In this document: positions 36,200 through 47,537 of the stretch, piece after piece
Numbering within the stretch: position 1 is the first letter of the stretch
Layout: every line of letters starts with the position of its first letter
Assembly: GCA_018398585.1 (NCBI GenBank)
Contig: JAGTTD010000015.1
Coordinates: forward strand, 2,857,001 to 2,921,000
Reading direction: 5' to 3'
Length of the DNA: 64,000 bases
Source of the DNA: Simmondsia chinensis
Taxonomy: Eukaryota > Streptophyta > Magnoliopsida > Caryophyllales > Simmondsiaceae
Notes under the pieces: generated by a model
Database searches by the model: none
The model's input: only the letters and a program-made list of their open reading frames with translations
Told to the model about the DNA's origin: nothing
Program-made: the position numbers and the translations under genes

Positions 36200-37400
36200 C
36201 TTAGTTCACCTTGGTATGAATGGTAAACCATGACATGGCCAGCTTGACTGCCACCTTCTCTTTCCTAGGGCAACAATGGGTGTTGAATGGCCAAACAATT
36301 TCACACATCAACGTGGTCGGAAACAAACAAACAAAAGCATTGCAATCAACATCGAATGCAAAGTTATCTATCATACACGGCCATACAAATTCAATTACGT
36401 TATTTAACTTGCACATAGGTACTGCTGACCCGAAACCTCCCGTGAGGCATGCTGGAAGCCTTACTTAAGGAATTTGAGTGTCTCTTCATGAAATCCATGG
36501 ACCTGCTGACTCGACCCGGTAATTGATGATCGCATTTTTCTAAAGGAGAGGGTAAACCCAATTGACCACTGACCATATTGGTATCCTTTATTATCGAGAA
36601 AAATACGCAAAATTGCTTGAAAACACACTATTCATGAGTGTAACCACCCATATGGGTCACAAATAGTGCTAGTTAAGAAAGGGATGGGACATGGCGCATG
36701 TGTATCAATTGTTGCACCTTGCATGATAGCACCGTAAAAGATAAGTACTCCAAGCCAGTTATCGAGGAACTACTTGATGAACTTTGTGATGCTGTGATTT
36801 TTTCAAAACTAAATGTTCGTTTGGGTTATCACGAGATTTGCATGGATCCCGAGGATTTTCATAAAGCTACACTTTGCACATACTTCAAAAATTGTGAATT
36901 CATTGTAATAGCCTTCAGGCTTATATTTTTATCGCTTTTGAATTCTGTTTTCAGACCACATTTGCAGAAAATTCTTGCTAGTGTTTTTGATGATATCCTA
37001 GTTTATAGCCCTCATTGGGTTGCACACCTGTGCCATTTGAGGATTATATTTCAGACCCTTGCGGGTAACTTCTTGTTTGAAAAATGAGTAATGTGCTTTC
37101 GACATAATTAAGGTGGACATCAAGGCCATATCATTAAGGGGTCGGGTGGCCTTAACTCGAGCAAGATTAGGGTAGTCCAAGATTGTTTAAAACCAAAATC
37201 TTTGAAGCAACGTCAGAGGTTTATGGGTTTGACAAGATGCAACAAGAGATTTGTTCAAAGTACAGAAAATTCATTAAATCTCTAATTGACCCACTTATAA
37301 AAAACGCTTTCTCGAGGATTTCCTTAGCTTCTGGTAACCAAACAAAGGAAAAATAGTCAATTTTCACAAATACCAAATTATCATATGTTACATCTCGATA
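36200..37400 (+). pseudogene. Heavily decayed Ty3/gypsy pol relic
   Basis: 36200-36470 resembles the protease-to-reverse-transcriptase linker. 36698-37087 keeps reverse transcriptase landmarks ([34 protein letters not shown] near 36990). 37201-37300 resembles QRFMGLT...RFVQ and KFIKSLIDP from the RNase H start. Many stops and substitutions. It is unrelated in detail to the gypsy copy at 4197. Confidence 0.75.
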
Positions 37401-37557
37401 AATAAACAACCCATTAATAAATACTCCTAACTAGCTTAGTCCTGAGAGAAGATCCTAGGCAGTGGTGAATGGGTGCTGTGTATATGTATATTGCTAAATC
37501 ATTAAATAATAATAATAATAACAATAATAAAAAAGAGCCCATGGGCACTTTGAAAGT

Positions 37558-37793
37558 AAGGGTTCATTAATCAGGTACTAATGCACCGGATTCCATTAGA
37601 ATTTTGAAGTTAAGCATACTTGGACGAGAGTAGTACTAGGATTGGTGACCTCCTGGGAAGTCTTCATGTTGCCGACCCTATAAGGTTAGGGGTCCTCAGA
37701 AACAGGGTTATACCCTGAAGGAATAAAGTTGCGTACATTCACTCCTCTAGACCCTGCTTATTGAGGTGCTGGATCTGTTGTTACCGTTGTTGT
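37558..37793 (+). mobile_element. 5S-SINE, copy G, ancestral-looking
   Basis: It keeps the true 5S motif TACTAGGAT (most copies have TACCAAGAT) and ends TTGTTG...GTTGTTG. The flanks GCACTTTGAAAGT (37545-37557) and GCGCTTTGCAAGT (37794-37806) are a diverged duplication. The body has a short internal deletion. Confidence 0.85.
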
Positions 37794-37806
37794 GCGCTTT
37801 GCAAGT

Positions 37807-38250
37807 GCCACATGGGCTTCTGCCGCTAGCCCATCCAATGATAAAAAAGAAAAGATCGGTCCGTTCCTAGGCAATTTTCCGCCACTGTACTAAGCTTACT
37901 ACAAGCCAATCCCCCGACGCTTGCGCAAAAACATTTAAAATATAGGCTGTGGCTGTAATTGATAGTTGTTAGCACTTAGTATTTAGCTTATTAATAACTA
38001 TTAGTTGTTAGTTGATAGGTAATACGTTTGGTAAAGTAAGATGGAAAAGAGGTGTAAAATGATGAATATAATTTGATTACATAACGTTTGAAAAGTTAAA
38101 AGCTAAATGTTATAAAAAACGATAACTATAAAATTTTTACCAAACAGTGCTACTAACTATTTGATTAGTCAAAACGCTAAATGTTATAAAAAATTGCTTA
38201 CTAAACATGGCTGTAGTGATTAAGTGAGAGAGTAATTTTAATATTTATTA
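37807..38250. other. Intergenic, nothing recognised
   Basis: It holds a local direct repeat of the phrase GCTAAATGTTATAAAAAA (two copies, 38101 and 38174). Confidence 0.4.
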
Positions 38251-38262
38251 AATTAGTTAAGT

Positions 38263-38513
38263 ACCAAAGAGGGCACTAACACACCGTCACCAGATTCCAT
38301 TGGAACTTCGAAGTTAAACGTACCTAGGCGAGAGTAGTACCAAGATGGGTGACCTCTTGGGAAGTTCTCACCCTTAGGTTAGGAGTACTGGAAAACAACC
38401 TCTCTTCAGGTTGACACCTTAAAGGAGGAAGGCTGCGTACATCCGCCTCTCCTAGACCCTGCGTAGGCGGGAGCCCTTACGGCACTGAGTATGTTCCTTT
38501 TTCTTTTTTATCG
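38263..38513 (+). mobile_element. 5S-SINE, copy H
   Basis: The 12-bp duplication AATTAGTTAAGT occurs at 38251-38262 and 38514-38525. The 5S head lost about ten bases near its 3' end (GGGAAGTTCTCACCCTTAGG). It ends in T-rich sequence. Confidence 0.9.
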
Positions 38514-38525
38514 AATTAGTTAAGT

Positions 38526-39626
38526 CTTTTAATCTAGTTATACTCTCCTCCCTTTGCTCTCTCGGCTGTATCTCTTTCTCTCTCTCCTGTTCGGTAATAT
38601 CGAGTTATATATGAATATACTATTGGTTTGAGATTGGTGTTTGATTGATGTGTTGATTGATTGATTGGATTGGATTGGATTGGATTGGATTAGGGCGATC
38701 AGATTGTGATTCGTTGAGTTCATTTGGTTCGCATCAAGCAACCAGTCGGCTCCTTGTGACGCCACACTCCCCGGTCTCTCCTCAGCGAGCTCGCGCCCCG
38801 GAGAACCAGTCGCGCTCATTTTGACGGCGCTTCAGCCACAAACGAAGGATGCCCGGAACGCTGTGATGTGGCGGCTGAGTCCCAGCGTCCATCAACTGTT
38901 CGATGAAATGTCTGATTGAACTTTCACTTTCTCGCACCCTTTTCTGAATTTATATAGCAGCCCTTTTATCTTGTAATTCGTTTCTTATGTGAAGATTTCG
39001 GGTTTTTTTACCTTTTACCTGGAATTTGGTGAATGCTCAATGTATGAAGTGCTATATGGAAGGTGTTGTTAGAAGGGTTTGTTGGATTAGGAGAGCTGAA
39101 GTCGAGCCTCGGTGAGGAGAGAGACTAGAGAGTTTGGGATTCTTGAGACAATTTGGTGGGTTCAGGTGCTTGTTCTAATAATCTTTCGTGGTGAGGTGGA
39201 TGGGATATTTATAGGGTTAATGTCACATGCTTAGCTTGTGATGTAGCGATATCCAGATTTCTAAGTGTATCCGGTATTCTAGGGTGACGTGCTTATGGAT
39301 GGTTTTCATTCGTCAGCACTCTTCCACTTTTTCTTGTTCTGCCCGGGGGGTTGGGTCTATCGTGCTTCCAATAATCACACAGTAACCAATATTCTCTTTG
39401 CTATTCGGTACTGCTGAATCCGACATCATACAAATATTTTTAATAACGATGTTCTTTCGTTATATTGCAGTTGTTAGTTGTTAATATGATCTGTGCTGGG
39501 ATTCAGTTTCTTCAACTATAGATCACACAATTTTTAACCTTGTTGCGTAGCGGGTGTTTCTCTGATGAAATGAGCAGTTTGGTTTGATTCAGCGAGGGCG
39601 TATTATAAGGGACTTCAATTAGCAAT
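38526..39626 (+). promoter_or_regulatory. Upstream region of the PPR gene
   Basis: It contains a short (GGATT)n repeat (38664-38690) and a CT-rich stretch (38549-38590). A GC-richer block (38700-38900) may be a leader exon. Plausible but unproven leader introns could lie here. No protein-coding sequence was recognised. Confidence 0.4.
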
Positions 39627-41048
39627 ATGGGTAGCAAGATTGCGATTAAGTGGTCAAAGCAGATAACAACATCCCAAGTTGAGCAGCTAATTAGAGCTGA
39701 GAAGGACTTACAGAAAGCCATGGCAATATTTGATTCTGCTACAGCTGAGTATAGTAATGGCTTTAGGCATGACCAGAAAACTTTTGGACTTATGATTTCG
39801 AGGTTAATCTCTGGCAATCAGTTTAGGCAAGCAGAGACGCTCCTTGAAAGAATGAAGGAGGAAAAATGTTGTATTAATGAGGACATTTTCCTTTCCATTT
39901 GTGGTGGGTATGGTCGAGTTCATAGGCCGTTAGAGGCCATAAGGGTGTTTGAGAAGATGAAGGAATTTGACTGCGAGTTGACGCCCAAATCTTATGTCAC
40001 AATGTTGTCTATTCTCGTTGATGAAAACCAGTTAAGAGTGGCATTTAGGTTCTACCGTTACATGAGGAAAATAGGTGTTCAACCAAGTGTTGTTTCTCTC
40101 AATATTTTGATAAAAGCCCTGTGCAAGAACAACGGAACCATTGATGCTGCCTTTAAGATATTTCATGAGATGCCAAATCGCGGATGCCCCCCAGATTCAT
40201 ATACTTATGGTACTTTGATTAGTAGATTGTGTAAATTTGGAAGGACTAGTGAGGCGTGTGAGCTTCTTAGGGAGATGGAGAATGCAGGTTGTTCAGCTAC
40301 TGTTGTCACGTACACTTCTTTGATACACGGTCTATGTCAATCTGGAATGTTAATTGAAGCCATAGAGATGTTTAAGGAGATGACAGGCAAAGGCGTCAAA
40401 CCCAATGTGTTCACCTACAGTTCTTTAATGGACGGTCTTTGCAAGAATGGACGCTCTTCACAAGCCATTGATCTATTAGACGCAATGGTTAGCGAACGTC
40501 TTTCACCCAACATGATCACTTACAGTACTTTAATTCACGGACTTTGTAAAGAAGGAAAGCTTCGAGAAGCTATGGAGCTTTTCGACAGAATGAAGCTTCA
40601 AGGTCTGAAGCCTGACGGAGGACTTTATGGGAAGATAATACATGGTTTCTGTAACCGGGACAAGTTCATAGACGCTGCCAACTTCCTTGATGAGATGGTG
40701 CTGGGAGGAGTTACACCAAACCGGCTAACTTGGATTATTCATGTTGGGATTCATAATACAGTTGTGCAAGGCCTTTGTAAGAGCGATTTGAACCGAGCAT
40801 CCAATCTGTATCTAAGTATGAGAAGTAGAGGTATTTCAGTGGAGCCTGAGACTTTTGGTTCCCTTGTAAAGTGTTACTGTAATAAAGGAGATTTGCACAA
40901 GGCTTGTCGCGTTGTAGATGAGATGGTAATTGATGGTTGTGTTCCGGATGAGGGAGTTTGGGGGACGATATTTGCTGGTTTTTGGGACAGGAAGAAGGCG
41001 CGGGATGCTGCTGAACTGGTACTGGTGCGGGTAACGGGCGAGTGCTGA
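39627..41048 (+). CDS. P-class pentatricopeptide repeat (PPR) protein
   Basis: Intronless, 473 aa, typical of plant PPR genes. From about residue 49 onward the protein is a chain of roughly 35-residue helical repeats, for example VVTYTSLIHGLCQSGMLIEA and NVFTYSSLMDGLCKNGRSSQ, with Asn/Asp/Ser at the RNA-contacting positions. There is no E, E+ or DYW C-terminal extension, so it is P-class. Such proteins bind single-stranded RNA in mitochondria or chloroplasts for stability, splicing or translation. The start MGSKIAIKWSKQIT and overall layout resemble, from memory, Arabidopsis At5g46100, but I cannot verify orthology. No obvious targeting peptide is visible. Target RNA and organelle are unknown. 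No lesions were seen. Confidence 0.93.
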   Translation: MGSKIAIKWSKQITTSQVEQLIRAEKDLQKAMAIFDSATAEYSNGFRHDQKTFGLMISRLISGNQFRQAETLLERMKEEKCCINEDIFLSICGGYGRVHRPLEAIRVFEKMKEFDCELTPKSYVTMLSILVDENQLRVAFRFYRYMRKIGVQPSVVSLNILIKALCKNNGTIDAAFKIFHEMPNRGCPPDSYTYGTLISRLCKFGRTSEACELLREMENAGCSATVVTYTSLIHGLCQSGMLIEAIEMFKEMTGKGVKPNVFTYSSLMDGLCKNGRSSQAIDLLDAMVSERLSPNMITYSTLIHGLCKEGKLREAMELFDRMKLQGLKPDGGLYGKIIHGFCNRDKFIDAANFLDEMVLGGVTPNRLTWIIHVGIHNTVVQGLCKSDLNRASNLYLSMRSRGISVEPETFGSLVKCYCNKGDLHKACRVVDEMVIDGCVPDEGVWGTIFAGFWDRKKARDAAELVLVRVTGEC

Positions 41049-41254
41049 GTCTGGGTTCTTATTATGGCATTTGATTCTGGTGTAGGATGTGAGATATGCT
41101 GCTAGATTGTCTCCAAGACGAGCGTAAATCTACTTCTGGTCTTACTGAATGGTCCTGTGGTGGAAAAAAGGACGCTTCTGCAAGGTCAGTTTTGTTTACC
41201 TTCCCTTTGTTGGCGTGGTTATCATCTTTCTTTGATATTGAGTCTTAAAGGTTG
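41049..41254 (+). other. 3' flank of the PPR gene
   Basis: Probable 3' UTR. No polyadenylation signal stands out. Confidence 0.35.
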
Positions 41255-41637
41255 TAAATGAATCGGGTCGAGCTGAGCTGAGTGCGACCTCTTTGTTTGA
41301 ATTTGAGCTTGATAAGCTTATCAAGCTCAAGTTTGAGCTGAGTTTTTATTGAGTTTTCTAACCTTTGTTTGATAGTAGCGTATTTGATACTCGGCTTGGC
41401 ATAGCTCATTAGCCTAATCGTGCCGAGTTGAGCTCAAATCAAGTGGAGCTTGTTATTGATTTGAACTTGTTACAGAGTTGAGCTAGTTGAGTTAGTATTG
41501 AGCCCCTATTGAATCAATTTTGAGCTAATACCGATTCTTAATGAGCTGTATTGAGCTCTTAACGAGCCTTTATAGAGCTATTCACGAATTTTGGCAAGTC
41601 AAACACTTTCCATTAAGCTTGTCAAGCTTGCTTGAGA
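41255..41637. repeat. GAGCT-rich hAT-like repeat, diverged
   Basis: It shares GAGCTTGATAAGCTTATC, TTGAGCTCTTAACGAGC and related phrases with 31178-31771. Ends are not clear. Confidence 0.55.
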
Positions 41638-41784
41638 CACCAATAATGTATTTTCTCTTGATGATGCAACCATAACAGATTCCTTTCATGTTGGGGTGTT
41701 CTTACATTACCTGCTCTCGAAAATGTTGTTATATTACCTTGGTTAGAACTATTTTAAGGTGTGCTGATGCTGCATTTTCGTTGA

Positions 41785-42432
41785 AGGGCATAATGTTCAA
41801 GCCTTTCAAGCAGAAGCTAATATTACTTGGGAAATTTACGATATCATTAGTGACACGAGGATGTTCTTTGCTAGGTGGAATGAGATATTCGCGGATCGTA
41901 CTTCAGTGAAGACAACTGTTAGGGAAACAAAACAAAGGAATAACGAAAAATTCAACAAGAAAAACAAAACAAAACATAAGACTTAGGTGGTTTGGGCAAT
42001 ATGTCTACATTTGTAGAGTTGTAGAGAATTTTCACTGCTTTTTCGGAAAAGTTTTTCTACAAAATTTATTTTCTTCTCTCATTTCACACTTTGTAAACTC
42101 TAGGTGAGAATACATCTAGCCATGTAAACCTTAGTCTGCCTGGGCCCAAATCAAACCCAATGCATTTCCTTAGGGACTACGCCCCCGACCCCCATAAGGA
42201 GCATCCACAAGCACTGGTAAATCCATGATCGCTCCAGATCAAGCCTATCGGCCTAATCCTCTGCTTCCATAACAAAATAACCTCAGTTCCACGTAGGAAT
42301 ATTTATTCAGTCCTTTCAAGCATAAGTTAATCTTCCTTTGATAACTTATGATATCTTCATTGACACAAGCATATTCTTTGTTAAGTGCAATGAGACATTT
42401 GTGGGCCATACATTCATTGAGCGCAACAAAGC
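41785..42432 (+). repeat. Two ~130-bp direct repeats flanking an LTR-like block
   Basis: The left copy (41785-41911) and right copy (42297-42432) share TTTCAAGCA.AAG.TAAT, GA.ATC.T.A.TGACAC and TTCTTTG.TA. The left copy has an open frame FQAEANITWEIYDIISD that I do not recognise; the right has a stop. The middle (41917-42274) resembles the LTR-like fragment at 18173. Confidence 0.45.
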
Positions 42433-42822
42433 TGATGAACAATTAACATATTCCTAACTTAAGAGAAAACATTTCTAGTTAAAAGTATTTTTCATATGAA
42501 ATATTTTCCGGATTGGAAACATCTTCCTACCAAGCAAACGGAGCCTTAGTCATGCGTTGTTTCCTAATTTTCCATATTCAAATCTATGTGTTTTTTTCCT
42601 TCTATTTTCTTCTTTATATGTTCAAGCATTTTTAGGTTTACATAGTCATTGATCGAACCCGAGGCTTATTTTCTTAAATTATAAATTAGCACCTACCATG
42701 ATCATGTATGTCTTATTATGAATTGTTGCCCGGAAATCTGTTACGGTAATTACGGGCATGTTAGTATCATTTTCTGTTAAAAACTAGATTTCTGAGTTTT
42801 TGTCTTTTGTTTCAGGTTTGTT
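42433..42822. other. Intergenic, nothing recognised
   Basis: AT-rich spacer. Its right end has a phrase (TTTGTCTTTTGTTTCAGG) similar to sequence near 44240. Confidence 0.4.
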
Positions 42823-42837
42823 CATAGTTTGACTGAA

Positions 42838-43065
42838 CCTAAGAGGGTACCAACACGCAAGCATCGGATCCCATTAGAACTCCGAAGTTAAGCGTGCTTG
42901 GGCGAGAGTAGTATTAAGATGGGTAACCTTCTGGGAAGTCCTCATGTTGCACCCTTCAGGTTGAGGGTTCTCGGAAACAGCCTCCCTTCTGGGTGGAAGG
43001 CTACGTACATCCACCCCTCCCCAGACCCTGCTTAGGCGGGAGCCCTTGGGGCATTGGGAATGTTG
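42838..43065 (+). mobile_element. 5S-SINE, copy I
   Basis: The 15-bp duplication CATAGTTTGACTGAA / CATAGTTTGAGTGAA occurs at 42823-42837 and 43066-43080 (one mismatch). The 5S head is almost intact, including CGAAGTTAAGCGTGCTTGG. It lies about 280 bp past the stop of the DMP gene, in opposite orientation. Confidence 0.93.
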
Positions 43066-43347
43066 CATAGTTTGAGTGAAAACTGAACCCAGAAAAACAA
43101 GAACAAGAAGAAATCTTTTTCGAAGTCGGTTTTTTAATTTATCAAAAACCAAAAATTGCAAACAAAAGTCAATATCAAATAGACCCTAAACTGAACTATT
43201 CTATTTGTTGCATACCGCAACAGCCATAGACTGTTTGCTTATTTCCCTATAACTGCAGATGCTTACAAAAGGAATCGAAGATGAGAACTCACTCGCGTTA
43301 GTACGAATAAATTTTAATTTTCATCATTCAAATCTCATAGGAACATC

Positions 43348-43977
43348 TCAGTTAGCAGACAGTGGGAACCCAATCCCGTGGCGCTTCGTAGGGAACACAA
43401 CAAACAACATACTACAGAAGACACCTATCAGAACGGGTAACTCGGTTAAAACCTCCTGGGTCTCCTTTGATGGTGTCGGATAAAAGCACTGCACCGTATT
43501 CTGATCAAACAGCGCAATAGCTGCAAAGACGAGCACTGACATGAACCCGTGCAATAAATCTATAAACCGAATCCTGTATTTTTCTGTCAGTGTTGGTGGA
43601 AGCATCACTGGACCATCGATCACCCACAGACCCTTAAACGTTGCAAACCCATAATAGACATTTCCATCCTTGTCCTTGAAGCTGTCGGTGAAGCAAAGAA
43701 GAAAACTTGATAACCCACAAAGTGCTATGAGCACCAATGTCATTGCCCGGCTCACTGAGTCACAGTGACCCTGGTTGGTGAGTATTGGAGAGAGAAGCTG
43801 GAAAGCCATAACGGTTCCGGTTGGAAGAAGATTGGCTAAATGTGCAGTGCTTTCAAATGTCTGGCTAATCGCTCTCTGTATTGGGTTTCTGTCAAGTGTC
43901 TGAGGTATGTCACGCAAAAGGGGGAGCCTTTGTTCATCGTGATGATGAGTTTCGTTGTCGTTGATCTTGTTATCCAT
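43348..43977 (-). CDS. DMP family (DUF679) membrane protein
   Basis: 209 aa, intronless, the usual length for the plant-specific DUF679 family. A polar N-terminus (1-40) leads to four hydrophobic segments at about 45-66, 78-97, 138-157 and 178-195. Family signatures visible: LANLLPTGTVMAFQLLSPIL, CFTDSFKDKDGNVYYGFAT, DLLHGFMSVLVFAAIALFD, CFYP and ELPVLIGV...FVVFPTKRHGIGFPL. Members sit in ER, vacuole or plasma membranes and are linked to senescence, membrane remodelling and, for the DMP8/9 branch, sperm-egg fusion. I cannot place this copy in a subgroup. A TATA box lies about 100 bp upstream. The gene looks intact. Confidence 0.92.
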   Translation of the reverse strand: MDNKINDNETHHHDEQRLPLLRDIPQTLDRNPIQRAISQTFESTAHLANLLPTGTVMAFQLLSPILTNQGHCDSVSRAMTLVLIALCGLSSFLLCFTDSFKDKDGNVYYGFATFKGLWVIDGPVMLPPTLTEKYRIRFIDLLHGFMSVLVFAAIALFDQNTVQCFYPTPSKETQEVLTELPVLIGVFCSMLFVVFPTKRHGIGFPLSAN

Positions 43978-44074
43978 TTTGGTTCTTTTCGATTCTTCTG
44001 ATTTTCAGTTTTTGATGTTCATATAGGCGTATCGAGTGCCTGTGTTTTTTGTTTTATATCAACGAGTGCCCGTG

Positions 44075-44082
44075 TTTATATA
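44075..44082 (-). promoter_or_regulatory. TATA box of the DMP gene
   Basis: TATATAAA on the minus strand, about 100 bp upstream of the start codon. Near it a phrase CGAGTGCC.GTGTTT is repeated twice (44028, 44054). Confidence 0.6.
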
Positions 44083-44099
44083 AGGGGAAAATGGGCAGA

Positions 44100-45004
44100 G
44101 AGGCGAACTGGAGTGCAAAGAAAGGGAGGGCAGGTTGGTTTGCAATGCCTTGCAAGAAACATAGATATGAACTAATTTCCAGGTAAAGCACACTTAGCCA
44201 GAATTCTTTCGAATTATGAATTCATTATTAGTTATGGGCATGTTGTGTGTCGTTTTTTGTTTGCAATTTTTGGTTTTTCAAAAAGTAAATGCCATGTTTT
44301 GATAGTAATTTTGCCTTTTTTTTTTATTTATTGCCATTCAGTTTTTTGCTAATTTGACTGAAGACAGAAAGCAGAAGACTTAAACTAGAAAAAATTGTTT
44401 TGGAAACTTGGGTTTTTAGTTTCTCAAAAACCAAATCGGCCACATATTTGTGGTAATTTGATTAGGATTCTTTCTCCATGAGATTCATGCGTTCATCATT
44501 TTCATGTGGTTTTCTGTTAGGCTCTTCTTTTTCCTCAGAGTTTTATGGTTACAAGCATATAAATGTTCCCATGTAATTGCCTTTTTTTTTTTTGGTAATT
44601 GATGAGTAGTGTGCATATGGGATAGTGGTTGGTCAAGACTTTAAGCAACTATGGTTGCAGTTTGCTTTTTATGTGCATCATCATTTATAATTAGGGAAAT
44701 ATCGATATATCTGTGATATATGATCCACTTATTAGTTTTGCGATTCTTCAAAAAAAAAAACATTATAAAAATAAAAATGGAAAACAAATTTTTTTTATTA
44801 TTTATTTTTATTATATTTTTTTTTGGGGGTTGGGGTTAAAAATGGACCATTTATTGTAAGTGTAAATGAGGTGGCAAGTTTGGTTTGCTTACCTTAAAAT
44901 ATCCCAGGTGATGATGGTAGTATGTGGCTTATCCTTAGAGAACTGTGTTTTATCCCTTGTACGTTATGCCTTCTTGGTTAGCCCATGCTTTTGGAGTCCA
45001 TCTA
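44100..45004. other. Upstream of DMP, repeat-like but unassigned
   Basis: 44235-44445 has inverted Q-rich phrases (TTTGGTTTTTCAAAAA ... TTTCTCAAAAACCAAA) like those around 43120-43165, so a short foldback element is likely. No gene seen. Confidence 0.4.
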
Positions 45005-45430
45005 GTTTGTCAACGAGTCGGGTTGAGATGAGCAATTTCCTATTCACTCGAGCTCCATAAGCCTTATCGAGTTCGATTTCGAGTTCGAGTTGAGCTCTTA
45101 TTGATCTTTGGAATGTTTGTTCGAGCGTGGTTTGATAAGATTTTACTGCAACTGTACTTGATTTGTCGGAGTAATCAAGCCAAATCGAGTTCGTTATCGA
45201 GTTGAATTGAGCTTGAAATTGAGTCTAGCTAGCAACTGAGTCGAGCTCGCTACCGGGCTGATCTCTTCAAGTTATTATTGAGCTATTATTGAATCGTTTT
45301 TTGAGCTAGTACTAGCTATTAATGAACTTTTAATGAGTTCTTATCAGGCCCTTAACGAGCTCTTATATATTCTTATCAAACCTTCGGTTACATTAACAAG
45401 CCGAGCACCTACTTGTTCAAACTCTACTCA

Positions 45431-46951
45431 AGGGGTGTTCATGGGTTGGGTTTGGGCGAGTTGGGTCTAGAACCATTGCGACCCATCCAATATTTGACCC
45501 ATACCTAACCCAGACCCGTAAAACGGTAAGACAATGGTTCTGGGTTGGGTTGGGAGGGTCAAGTCTTTTTGGACGAACGTATAAATAAATATTCATTTAA
45601 ATTTGAAAAATTATAACTTATGTACTATGAGGTTTGACCATTTATTACATAGGTACTCTGACATTTTAAAATATACGATAAGATACTCTAAGGTTTGACT
45701 ACTTTATCACATTAGGTATCTTATGTTGAAGTTTGATGAATTTTTATAAGAATCTGACGTATTTTATACGTAAAATATTGATATTATATATAATTATGAT
45801 AAAAATATATTGCATCAATGTTTTCAGCAAACATTCAACAAATTACGACGAAAAAATTTACTGAATATTGATGTAAACTATCTAAATATTGTCGGAATCG
45901 TGTATGATGTTAGCATTTTTGACAAAAAATCATCAAATTCTAATGAAGAGACCAATATATTGTTAGAATTATGTTCAATTTTAGCATTTTTAAATAAAAA
46001 TTTATCAAATTTTGACAAAGGATATCTGATTGATAGAATTTTAAAACTTTTTGGCAAAATTAAATTTCAATGATGATACTTATATATTATTGGCTTCATG
46101 TTTTGCTTCGACACTTTTCAAAGAAAATTTATCGAATTTCAGGAAACGGTAAGTAAATGAATAAAATTTTAAAACATCATGATAACTAAGTGATAAAATT
46201 TTGGGTTATTTACACCAAAAGTCTTTGTACTTTGCTCATTGTTTCAATTTAGTCATCGTACTTTAATTGTATCAACTTTGTCCCTCTACAGGTGATATTG
46301 TGTGAATTTGGTCCTTAAAGTAAAATTATTCCTAAGTTTTTAATGAAAATTGAAATGATTTAGCCACGAGTGGGATTCAATGGAGTCCACGGATGGATTT
46401 ATAGTGGTTATTTGTATTTAACACAATTATATCGCTGAAAATTACGTCAATAACTCGACTTGAATTTGATCAAATGACGAAATTGACACAATTTAAATTG
46501 TAGAGGGACTAAATTGACACCAATTAAAGTACAAGGATTAAACTGACATAATAGAAAAAGTACAAGGACCTTTGATGTAAATAACCCAAAAATTTTTAAT
46601 CCTTGAGATTTAGTATTGTATATATTGAAACATTAGGATGCCTAGGTGATAAATACTCAAATCTCGGGGTACCTAGCTTGATGAGTTTCAAGACTAGCTC
46701 AATTTATTTAGGCTCATTTAGACGTAATTTAAACATGTTTGAATATGTTCCTACATTGGATAAAAAAAAAGAACATACTTCTACATAATCAATACCTACA
46801 CATGGGAAAGCCGAACCCAGACCCAATACTCATAGATACAAAGCAATTTGGACCCATTAGACCCACCAGAGAAAATTGAGCCGAGCCAACCCAACCCAAT
46901 TGATATGGGTTGGGTGGGTCTTGTGCATTACCCGGTCCACGTGCACCCCTA
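45431..46951. mobile_element. AGGGGTG-ended DNA element, itself interrupted
   Basis: It begins AGGGGTGTTCATGGGTTGGG and ends GTCCACGTGCACCCCTA (inverted), with GGGTTGGGT-rich ends. ACTCA lies at both borders (45426-45430, 46952-46956). The short open frame at 45810-46073 is AT-rich and unrecognised. Confidence 0.6.
46201..46591. mobile_element. Long-inverted-repeat MITE
   Basis: Both ends read inward TTGGGTTATTTACA, then CAAA.GTC.TTGTACTTT and so on, for over 100 bp with moderate divergence. AAATTT-like flanks leave the duplication ambiguous. It may be a MULE-type or other foldback element. Confidence 0.75.
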
Positions 46952-47537
46952 ACTCATTAAGCTTATCGAATATGCTCAAACTCAGCTTGATGAGCTATAG
47001 AGCCACTGTAATTGATTTCAGATGAGTGGTTTATCAAACTTTAGTTCATTTATGTCCCTAGGATTGTATATGACGAAGCCTGAGCTCTCAACTCATTACT
47101 ACTTTGCTTGACTTAAGCTTGCTCAAATCTTGCTAAGCTGGGAAACTTCAAGCTCGAGGTCAACTCATCAAAGGGTTAGGCTCGGCGTGGCTTGGTTGAG
47201 TTTTGACACAGCTTGACAAGCTCCTTTCTAAGCTAAGCCTATTTATTTTTATATAAGCTCAATTTAGACTCAAACTTAACTCGATTGGACATATTAAGAT
47301 ACACTCATTTAGCTTGTCGAGCCTACAAGCCTTTCATACTTGTGACAAGCCCTTACGAGTCATCTTGGCTCATACAACATATGAAGTTTAGATTCTGTAG
47401 AATTGTGAATCATGTATTCCAATTATTTGGTACAAAGACTATCTTATTTCCCTTGATGCAATGTATTGTCTCAATCTTGATATGTTCATTGATGTTTGCT
47501 ATTCAATTTCATTTTTTTCAAATACCTTATTCAAGTT

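Larger units (their letters stand above)
45005..47330. repeat. GAGCT-rich repeat split by a nested hAT-like element
   Basis: 45005-45430 and 46952-47330 are two halves of a repeat like 31178-31771, joined in the empty site as CTCTACTCATTAAGCTTATCG (read as two parts). The insert is described separately. Confidence 0.65.

Noticed and set aside
38538..38819. 93-aa minus-strand open frame upstream of the PPR gene
   Set aside because: Much of it is translated (GGATT)n repeat and CT tracts, with no domain.
42838..43065. Functional 5S rRNA gene
   Set aside because: The 5S-like part lacks the exact 5' start, runs on into a LINE-derived tail, has target duplications and is dispersed and not tandem. 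All 12 copies share this, so it is a SINE.
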